From the NCBI GenBank assembly GCA_051715425.1, contig JBPXJS010000002.1:186001-250000 (forward strand): 64,000 bases of DNA. The letters are read 5' to 3'. Source of the stretch: JAJTFA01 sp051715425 (GTDB lineage: Bacteria > Bacteroidota > Bacteroidia > UKL13-3). A program made the position numbers and the translations under genes. The notes beneath the pieces were generated by a model. The model saw only the letters and a program-made list of their open reading frames with translations. It was not told the DNA's origin and made no database searches. Shown here piece by piece: positions 45,032 to 51,350 of the stretch (positions are counted from its first letter, which is position 1; each line of letters opens with the position of its first letter).

Positions 45032-47599
45032 TTAATGCTTGTGTTCTCCCTCGTGGTGGTGTTCGCCTTTTCCCTCATCGTGTTTGCATGCTCCTTTTTC
45101 TTCCTCACTGCAGCAAGCTTTATCCATTTTATTTTCTCCATGTTTCATGGCGCATTTATCACCACATTTATCAGCGCATTCTTCTTTGGTTTTGCAACCG
45201 TGGTTGCAACCTTCCATACATTCTCCGCCTTTTGCATGTTTTAAACACATTGCTTTTTGTTCAGGAGTGCATTGCATGTTATCGCAATAAGCAGCACATT
45301 CTTCCTGGCTCATGTTCATGCATTTGTCCATATCGCAGCTTCCCATATCCATTTTATCCATTCCGCTGCAACATTCCATTTTATCTTTTCCTGCAGGTGC
45401 ACCATGACTTTTGCTCAACTGATGTCCTAAAATTGGTGCCAGGGTTAAACCCACAAGACATGAAAGTTTAATCAGGATATTCATAGATGGTCCTGAAGTA
45501 TCTTTAAACGGATCTCCAACGGTATCACCAACAACAGCGGCTTTATGCGGATCAGATTTTTTGTAGAAAATTTCCTTCTTACCGTTCACTTCAATTTCCA
45601 CTCCTTTTTCAAAAGATTTTTTAGCATTATCCCATGCACCACCAGCGTTGTTCTGGAATATGGCCCAAAGCACACCGCTTACGGTAACACCAGCCATATA
45701 AGCACCTAAAGCTTCGGCACCCATAATAAAACCAACCAAAATAGGGGTTACAATGGTAATAATACCAGGCAATAACATTTCGCGTAAGGCAGCGCTGGTA
45801 GAAATTTCCACACATTTGCCATACTCAGGTTTACCAGTACCTTCCATAATTCCCGGAATTTCGCGGAATTGTCTGCGCACTTCATTAACCATATCCATAG
45901 CTGCTTTACCCACAGAGTTCATAGCAAGTGCAGAGAACACAACCGGAATCATACCACCAATAAACAATGCTGCCAACACCTTGGCATCAAAAATATTAAT
46001 ACCATTAATACCGGTAAAAGTTACATAGGCAGCAAACAAGGCAAGGGCAGTTAAAGCCGCTGAAGCAATGGCAAAGCCTTTACCAATAGCAGCAGTGGTA
46101 TTGCCTACTGAATCCAGAATATCTGTTTTTTCGCGCACATCGGCAGGGAGTTCACTCATTTCTGCCACACCACCTGCATTATCTGCAATAGGTCCAAAGG
46201 CATCAATAGCTAACTGCATGGCTGTGTTTGCCATCATGGCTGTTGCAGCAATACCTACACCGTAAAATCCTGCTAAAGCATAAGCACCCCAAATGGCGCC
46301 TGCAAATAATATTACAGGAAAAGCAGTAGAAAGCATTCCGGTTCCAAGTCCGGCAATAATATTGGTTGCAGCACCGGTAGCAGATTTTTGTACGATTCCG
46401 CGAACTGGTTTTCCGCCAAGTCCGGTATAGTACTCAGTAATATAAGAAATAGCACCTCCTACAAACATACCGATGATTACGGCATAAAATACGTTGGTGG
46501 AGGTTGTGGTTGCTGTGCTGAATTCACCTGCGTTAAACACACGCATGCTGATGGTTTCAGGCAACATCATTTTAATAAGGAAAAAAGATGCAACCAAAGA
46601 AAGGATAATAGAAAGCCAGTTACCGCGGTTTAATGCAGCCTGAACGGTATTGGTATCTTGTTTTGCATTATCGCTTATACTCACAAAGTAGCTGCTGATA
46701 ATAGATGCCAGCAAGCCAAAACCTGCAATACTTAAAGGAAGAAGGATAGGGCCCATTCCATGGAACGGAATACCGCTAAAATCTCCATAAGCAGCAATAA
46801 AGTCACGTATTAAATAGTTACCCAGTACCATAGAAGCAAGCACCGTAGCTACATAAGAACCAAAGAGGTCGGCACCCATACCGGCAACGTCACCCACATT
46901 ATCACCCACGTTATCTGCAATGGTAGCAGGATTACGCGGATCATCTTCAGGGATACCGGCTTCTACTTTACCAACAAGGTCGGCACCTACGTCAGCCGCT
47001 TTGGTATAAATACCACCACCAACACGGGCAAACAGGGCAATACTTTCAGCACCTAATGAGAAGCCAGCCAATACCTCCAGTACCCTGGTCATGGTTTCAA
47101 TTCCACCATTATCAAGGGTTCCGTTCATAAAGTAGCTAAAGAAGATGATAAAAAGCATACTCAAACCAAGAACAGCCAAACCGGCAACACCTAATCCCAT
47201 TACGGTTCCGCCAGTAAAAGATACTTTTAAGGCTTTGCTCAGGGAAGTACGCGCAGCCTGTGTGGTGCGCACATTGGCTTTGGTAGCAATGCGCATTCCG
47301 AAAAATCCGGCAAGTGCACTAAATACGCATCCGATAACGAATGCCACTACTATTAATATATGTGATGTTTCAACAACCTGTGATAACCAGCCCAATGCTG
47401 TGCCGGCTATAACCACATAAATGGCCAGAATTTTGTATTCGGCCTTTAAAAATGCCATTGCTCCTTCGGCTACATAGCCGGCAATTTCTTTCATTCTGTC
47501 GTTCCCCGCATCCTGTTTGGTAACCCAGGCACTTTTAATGGCCATTATCACAAGTCCAAGGACGCCTAAAGCGGGAATTAAATAAATAAAGTTCTCCAT
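45032..47599 (-). CDS. hppA: Membrane pyrophosphatase with a Cys/His/Met-rich tail
   Basis: This ion-pumping pyrophosphatase uses PPi hydrolysis to move H+ or Na+. The core (about 1-730) has the catalytic DVGADLVGKVE segment, the acidic PPi site (ADNVGDNVGDVAG) and about 16 membrane helices. GNTTAA has Ala where K+-independent enzymes have Lys, so it should need K+. The ion moved is not settled. After LGHQLSK comes a 125-residue tail with 17 Cys, 10 His and 12 Met, ending EHHHEGEHKH. In known structures the C-terminus faces the periplasm. Ordinary members end with the core. The tail is in frame and is followed by a terminator. Confidence 0.95.
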   Translation of the reverse strand: MENFIYLIPALGVLGLVIMAIKSAWVTKQDAGNDRMKEIAGYVAEGAMAFLKAEYKILAIYVVIAGTALGWLSQVVETSHILIVVAFVIGCVFSALAGFFGMRIATKANVRTTQAARTSLSKALKVSFTGGTVMGLGVAGLAVLGLSMLFIIFFSYFMNGTLDNGGIETMTRVLEVLAGFSLGAESIALFARVGGGIYTKAADVGADLVGKVEAGIPEDDPRNPATIADNVGDNVGDVAGMGADLFGSYVATVLASMVLGNYLIRDFIAAYGDFSGIPFHGMGPILLPLSIAGFGLLASIISSYFVSISDNAKQDTNTVQAALNRGNWLSIILSLVASFFLIKMMLPETISMRVFNAGEFSTATTTSTNVFYAVIIGMFVGGAISYITEYYTGLGGKPVRGIVQKSATGAATNIIAGLGTGMLSTAFPVILFAGAIWGAYALAGFYGVGIAATAMMANTAMQLAIDAFGPIADNAGGVAEMSELPADVREKTDILDSVGNTTAAIGKGFAIASAALTALALFAAYVTFTGINGINIFDAKVLAALFIGGMIPVVFSALAMNSVGKAAMDMVNEVRRQFREIPGIMEGTGKPEYGKCVEISTSAALREMLLPGIITIVTPILVGFIMGAEALGAYMAGVTVSGVLWAIFQNNAGGAWDNAKKSFEKGVEIEVNGKKEIFYKKSDPHKAAVVGDTVGDPFKDTSGPSMNILIKLSCLVGLTLAPILGHQLSKSHGAPAGKDKMECCSGMDKMDMGSCDMDKCMNMSQEECAAYCDNMQCTPEQKAMCLKHAKGGECMEGCNHGCKTKEECADKCGDKCAMKHGENKMDKACCSEEEKGACKHDEGKGEHHHEGEHKH

Positions 47600-47627
47600 A
47601 GTGTAAGTTAAATTTTTACAAAGCGGG

Positions 47628-47656
47628 CAAAAATACGATAAAAATTAACATTCAAA
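47628..47656 (-). promoter_or_regulatory. Promoter of hppA
   Basis: On the minus strand TTTG (47656-47653) and a perfect TATTTTTG (47635-47628) are separated by 17 bases. The box is 28 bases before the hppA ATG. Confidence 0.65.
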
Positions 47657-47736
47657 ACTTAGATTGGTGATTATATACCACCTTGGACAGGGTAATAATG
47701 TGGAATGTCCAGTATTGGCAACTGATAGGCAGCAAC

Positions 47737-47868
47737 TTACTTTTTCTCTTTCCCTTTTGGGGTTGGTTTAAACTTTCCTACTGATGCCATTAGTACATCA
47801 TTGAAAGTACCTTTAATTTTTAAAGGCTTTTTCTCTTCCTCTACTGTTTTTTTTGGCTTTTTCTTCAT
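47737..47868 (-). CDS. 43-residue basic protein
   Basis: The frame reads MKKKPKKTVEEEKKPLKIKG, continues TFNDVLMASVGKF and ends in a lysine/proline-rich tail, then a stop. The lysine-rich ends flank a short amphipathic core (PLKIKGTFNDVL) that resembles short hypothetical proteins I associate with Bacteroidota genomes, though I cannot name a family. It lies 85 bases downstream of the HEPN gene on the same strand, with a perfect palindrome and a TATATTCG box in front of it. A DNA- or RNA-binding or antitoxin role is possible but unproven. Confidence 0.6.
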   Translation of the reverse strand: MKKKPKKTVEEEKKPLKIKGTFNDVLMASVGKFKPTPKGKEKK

Positions 47869-47876
47869 CAATGCGA

Positions 47877-47907
47877 ATATACAAAAAATGGTATTGCTTT
47901 TGTATAT
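47877..47907. repeat. Perfect 10-bp inverted repeat before the 43-residue gene
   Basis: ATATACAAAA (47877-47886) and TTTTGTATAT (47898-47907) are perfect complements around 11 bases. The right-hand end of the minus-strand copy runs into the TATATTCG -7-like box, 8 bases before the start codon, so it is placed like an operator. It could also be a weak terminator of the HEPN gene. Confidence 0.6.
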
Positions 47908-47953
47908 CAGAATGACTATATTTGAAACATTAAAATGTCAATTTGAAGTGGGC

Positions 47954-48550
47954 TTATTTCTTATATCCGCCCATCATTAAAAGACCAGGAAACACCATCT
48001 CTGCCGGTGAACCCGAAAGTTTGGTGTTCTCTTGGTCTTTTATATATTTAGAGATTTCATTAAACAGTAGTACGGTTATTGAATGGACGTCTAATACTTT
48101 CTTTGCCTTTTGATAGAAAACCTTATTAGAGGCGGCAATTTTTTCAACTCTTATTTTATTCCTTTCGGTTTTGTAATACTCAAAAAACAGATTTTCTGCA
48201 TCATTCTGCATAGAACCATGAAATTTCCTATGGGCGCAATGATTTCTAAAAATATTTAATTCTTCTATGTCCTGTATATATGATGGGTGAGTATTTAAAA
48301 AATCAGGAAATGACTGTTTTATTATAAATGAAAGCAGTCCGTATTTAGTATTAGAATTAAACGACTCTTTACATAACACCGAATGAATAAACTCTTTTCT
48401 TTTTACTTTGCTTTTCCCACAAAAATACAAAGCAATGCACTCTTCTATTTCTGTTTCGAGAAGTATCATTAGGTGTATTATTTGTCCTCTTGAGTTCGCA
48501 ACTTGGGTATCAATTTTAGGTATTTTATACCCCTTTATGATTTTTTCCAT
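47954..48550 (-). CDS. HEPN-domain protein, putative RNase
   Basis: The 198-residue helical protein has ILLETEIEECIALYFC near the N-terminus, a middle SFNSNTKYGLLSFIIKQ and then LNIFRNHCAHRKF. The last carries Arg102-x4-His107, the RxxxxH motif of HEPN ribonucleases, with Asn after Arg as is typical. HEPN proteins act in toxin-antitoxin, abortive-infection and other defence systems, cutting RNA as dimers. No MNT-type nucleotidyltransferase partner is adjacent. The start is 19 bases outside the left end of an IS1595-type element, and its -7-like box lies in that end. Confidence 0.72.
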   Translation of the reverse strand: MEKIIKGYKIPKIDTQVANSRGQIIHLMILLETEIEECIALYFCGKSKVKRKEFIHSVLCKESFNSNTKYGLLSFIIKQSFPDFLNTHPSYIQDIEELNIFRNHCAHRKFHGSMQNDAENLFFEYYKTERNKIRVEKIAASNKVFYQKAKKVLDVHSITVLLFNEISKYIKDQENTKLSGSPAEMVFPGLLMMGGYKK

Positions 48551-48597
48551 ACTATTACATTTTGTGTAATAGCAATATACACTAATTCCTAAAGATT

Positions 48598-49530
48598 TTA
48601 ATTTGCAATCAACTCTTTATAAAGAAGCCTTGTGTCAGCACGTTTCAGGGCTTCGTTAAACTTTTCATATTGCGGTAGCTTTCTGTAATTGTAAGAAAAG
48701 GAAAACTCAACGCAATACCGTTCCAAATGTTTAGGGCTTACTTGGTGGTGTATTCCGGTTATCTTACGTTTAAACAATCCCCATGCCCCTTCAATGGTGT
48801 TGGTATGCACGTTACCCCTAACATATTCATCAATCCCGTGGTCAACTGTAAAGTGGTCAAAATTGTTTTTAAGGCTTTTATACCCTGCCCATTGATCTGT
48901 ATATATGGTTGAATGAGGTTTAACAGTTGCTACCATAATAGGCAATACTTTGTTTTTAAGAACACGGGGAACAGGCAAACAGAATAGTTTACCACCACGC
49001 TGAACCAAACCAACAACGGGTATTTTATCAGATGGAACACCAGCTTTGTTTTTTCTCTTGCTTTTACTCTTGTTCTTGTCTTTCCCGCCTATCCATACCT
49101 CATCCACTTCAACTTCACCCTCCAATATTACACGGGCTTTTTCTTTCAGCATTTCCCTTATTCTGTGCAATACAAACCATGCTGTTTTCTGTGTTATTCC
49201 CAATTGGTAGGAAAGGTTAGTAGAACTAATACCCTTTGATAGGGTAGTGGCAAGGTGTATGGCTTTAAACCATATAATCAGGCTAATTTTAGTATTCTCA
49301 AATATTGTTTTGGTCAGTACATTAAACTTTTTGAAACACTCCTTATTAGCACATTTGTATTCGTTCTGGCATTTACTGGGCTTCAATACGTAAATCTTTG
49401 TGCCTTCGCAATGAGGACAAACCACAACACCACCCCAGCGGATTTGCTCATAGTATGCCCTGCAAGTCTTTTCATTTTTTAGAGACTTATCAATGTCAGC
49501 AAGGTTTTTAAATTGTATAATTGGCTTCAT
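48598..49530 (-). CDS. IS1595-family transposase
   Basis: The 310-residue protein has an N-terminal zinc ribbon (Cys38, Cys41, Cys60, Cys65), a helix-turn-helix-like segment (LSYQLGITQKTAWFVLHRI) and the DDE-type catalytic core of the ISXO2/IS1595 group: VDEVWIGG, IYTDQWAGY and VHTNTIEGAWGLFK. It is full length and has no frameshift. It lies 45 bases behind the ribbon-helix-helix gene on the same strand. One copy of a 12-base operator-like repeat is 16 bases before its ATG. Confidence 0.93.
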   Translation of the reverse strand: MKPIIQFKNLADIDKSLKNEKTCRAYYEQIRWGGVVVCPHCEGTKIYVLKPSKCQNEYKCANKECFKKFNVLTKTIFENTKISLIIWFKAIHLATTLSKGISSTNLSYQLGITQKTAWFVLHRIREMLKEKARVILEGEVEVDEVWIGGKDKNKSKSKRKNKAGVPSDKIPVVGLVQRGGKLFCLPVPRVLKNKVLPIMVATVKPHSTIYTDQWAGYKSLKNNFDHFTVDHGIDEYVRGNVHTNTIEGAWGLFKRKITGIHHQVSPKHLERYCVEFSFSYNYRKLPQYEKFNEALKRADTRLLYKELIAN

Positions 49531-49575
49531 GGTATTTTGTATTACTTTGTCTTACATATAGGATAAAAAATATAT

Positions 49576-49731
49576 TTACTTCTCTTTTGAAGTATCAACA
49601 GCCTTTTGCAGCAGCATAACCAGCATATTGCTTAGGCTCCTGTTATCTTTCTTTGCCATTGATTCTAATGACTTTTTAAGCTTTTCGGAACACCTGAAAG
49701 TAATAGTTGTATCTTTTTCATCCTGTTTCAT
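49576..49731 (-). CDS. Ribbon-helix-helix DNA-binding protein
   Basis: From the Met at 49731 the 51-residue protein reads DTTITFRCSEKLKKSLESMA and then NRSLSNMLVMLLQKAV: one beta strand and two helices, the Arc/CopG-type repressor fold. An ATG 60 bases further out is open but lies beyond the promoter box. It is inside the IS1595-type element. It may repress its own and the transposase promoter through the 12-base repeats, which is inference. Confidence 0.72.
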   Translation of the reverse strand: MKQDEKDTTITFRCSEKLKKSLESMAKKDNRSLSNMLVMLLQKAVDTSKEK

Positions 49732-49736
49732 GGGTA

Positions 49737-49744
49737 CAAAGATA
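49737..49744 (-). promoter_or_regulatory. -7 element TATCTTTG of the RHH gene
   Basis: A perfect TAnnTTTG box on the minus strand, 5 bases before the ATG at 49731. The 12-base repeat lies 12 bases upstream of it. Confidence 0.6.
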
Positions 49745-49809
49745 ATCGTAAAACAATGTAAGACAAATTTATTTTGAATTATTTTGTACATTGCTATAAA
49801 CCTAACATT

Positions 49810-50085
49810 ATGGAAACTAAAAGATCAGAACTGATAAACTTGTTAAAGGAAACAATTGAATCAATTGAAAAATGCACAGATGAAGATTCAAAGAAAAAGT
49901 TTTTTGAAACAGCTATTGAATCTATAAACCAATATACATACATCGGAATGGATGCTCCTATTTTTATGGGAGATTTAAGTTTTTTGAAGCAACATTTTAA
50001 ATTAAGGATGTATGATAATGCTATCATTAATCTCGATCAAGTAACCGTACATTTAATGCACTCTAGGTATTTAGATATTCTCTAG
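49810..50085 (+). CDS. 91-residue orphan protein
   Basis: From ATG 49810 the protein is predicted mostly helical (ETKRSELINLLKETIESI onward) with no recognisable family. The start is 12 bases outside the right end of the IS1595-type element. A TACATTGC box in that end, a -7-like sequence, points at it. The 3' end overlaps the convergent 95-residue gene by 23 bases. Base composition is AT-rich, as in the rest of this segment. Confidence 0.5.
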   Translation: METKRSELINLLKETIESIEKCTDEDSKKKFFETAIESINQYTYIGMDAPIFMGDLSFLKQHFKLRMYDNAIINLDQVTVHLMHSRYLDIL

Positions 50086-50350
50086 GAACACATCCTAATA
50101 TTGTTTGAAGGTCGGACAAATACGTTATAAACACACCATCCACAATACAATTACTTAACAGCGTATCGTCAAACACACAAAAATTTATTTTAGTTCCTGA
50201 TGGTAAATCACAACTCATAAAAATAAGGGTTATCTGGTTGTCTGTATAACACCTTGTATGTGCATACTCATTTACTTTTGGGTGCTTAACCCATCCATTT
50301 GACTCCAAATAAGTACAAATTTCTTCTAATGTTAGTTTCTTGTTTTTCAT
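50063..50350 (-). CDS. 95-residue orphan protein
   Basis: The protein begins with KNKKLTLEEICTYLESNGW, a helix-turn type start, followed by beta-rich sequence. I recognise no domain. It converges on the 91-residue gene and overlaps it by 23 bases. It could be a small DNA-binding or immunity-type protein, but nothing in the sequence settles this. Confidence 0.5.
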   Translation of the reverse strand: MKNKKLTLEEICTYLESNGWVKHPKVNEYAHTRCYTDNQITLIFMSCDLPSGTKINFCVFDDTLLSNCIVDGVFITYLSDLQTILGCVPREYLNT

Positions 50351-50509
50351 CTTTTATAGTTTTAAAATTTAATTTCTTTTTAAAACCCAGATGAAAAAGT
50401 GAAAGTAAAAGCGTTTACATAATCTTAATATATGTGTATCAGTGGCTTATGTGGGAATAGTCCGAAGTTGTATATAATTCCCCTTAGATTTGAACAGTTA
50501 GCTGTTTAT
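50351..50509. promoter_or_regulatory. Intergenic region with -7 element TAGATTTG
   Basis: A perfect TAnnTTTG box at 50485-50492 lies 17 bases before the ATG at 50510 and supports that start over an in-frame one at 50432. The rest of the spacer shows nothing definite. Confidence 0.5.
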
Positions 50510-51346
50510 ATGAACAATCAATATTGGCAATTCAGGGGGCTTTGGGGCTTTTTTATGGTATTTCTTTTATCATCATCCGGCCTTATGGGGCAAGGAGTAA
50601 CAGGCCCAACGGGTGGTACCGCATGGATGATGGGTGGTGCCTCGGCAGCAGCTGAGGATGTATGGTCGGCAAATAATAACCCGGGAGCAGCAGGATTTGC
50701 AAAGTACTCGCAACTGGGTTTATACAGCGAACAACGTTTTATGGAGAGCAACCTGAAGCTGGCCAATGTGTCTGGTATCTGGAAAACAAAATGGTTAAGT
50801 ATCGGATCTTCAATTAATTACTACGGATATAATGTGTTTAATCAGCAAAAGCTGGGTTTAAGTGTGGGGCGTCAGTTATCCTCACAGATAAGCCTGGGTA
50901 TTCAGCTTAACTATTTGGCTACCAATATACAGGACTATGGAAATGCAGGAGCTTTTGTATTGGGAGCCGGCTTATTATATAAACCCATAGATAAACTTAA
51001 GGCAGGGTTGGTATTGTTTAATTTAACCCAAAGTAAATATGCAGGAACATTAAATGAGCGGATTCCCACTATTGCCAGAATGGGTTTATGGTACGATGTG
51101 TCCAAAAAAGTGGCGGTTCAGATGGAGGCAGATCAAACACTAAATCAAAAGCTGGTGCTGAGGGGAGGGATGTCATATCAGTTTCATGAGGTAATAAGCC
51201 TGGCAATAGGCGCAGCCAATAATCCTGTTTATTATACATTTGGTACTTCGCTCAAACTTAAAAAGATAAAAGTAGATCTGGCTTCCAGTTTTCATGAGGT
51301 GCTTGGATATACGCCCCATCTGAGTTTGGTATTGCCGGTAAAATAA
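50510..51346 (+). CDS. PorV/PorQ-like outer-membrane protein
   Basis: The 278-residue protein has a signal peptide (to LMGQ), then GGASAAAEDVWSANNNPGAAG, split here by description, the FadL/PorV-type N-terminal pattern of aromatic Asn-Pro segments, and barrel strands to the end LSLVLPVK. PorV and PorQ shuttle T9SS cargo to the cell surface. This one is a homologue of that family rather than a confirmed member. It sits 4 bases before the helix-hairpin-helix barrel gene and shares its transcript. Confidence 0.72.
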   Translation: MNNQYWQFRGLWGFFMVFLLSSSGLMGQGVTGPTGGTAWMMGGASAAAEDVWSANNNPGAAGFAKYSQLGLYSEQRFMESNLKLANVSGIWKTKWLSIGSSINYYGYNVFNQQKLGLSVGRQLSSQISLGIQLNYLATNIQDYGNAGAFVLGAGLLYKPIDKLKAGLVLFNLTQSKYAGTLNERIPTIARMGLWYDVSKKVAVQMEADQTLNQKLVLRGGMSYQFHEVISLAIGAANNPVYYTFGTSLKLKKIKVDLASSFHEVLGYTPHLSLVLPVK

Positions 51347-51350
51347 GATC

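Larger units (their letters stand above)
49546..49767. repeat. 12-base perfect inverted repeat pair flanking the RHH gene
   Basis: TTTGTCTTACAT at 49546-49557 recurs as its complement ATGTAAGACAAA at 49756-49767. The first copy is in front of the transposase start, the second in front of the ribbon-helix-helix start. Confidence 0.7.
48569..49797. mobile_element. IS1595-type element with ribbon-helix-helix passenger gene
   Basis: Left end 48569-48588 reads ATAGCAATATACA then CTAATTC. The right end read inward (49797 to 49776) is ATAGCAATGTACA then AAATAATTC: 12 of the first 13 bases match and TAATTC recurs in both. The unit of about 1.23 kb holds the transposase and a ribbon-helix-helix gene, both on the minus strand. 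I find no 8-base target duplication at these exact limits, so the true ends may differ by a few bases or the insertion is old. Confidence 0.6.

Noticed and set aside
45035..45471. Several plus-strand frames opposite the hppA tail
   Set aside because: They arise from the biased Cys/His/Lys codons of the tail on the other strand.
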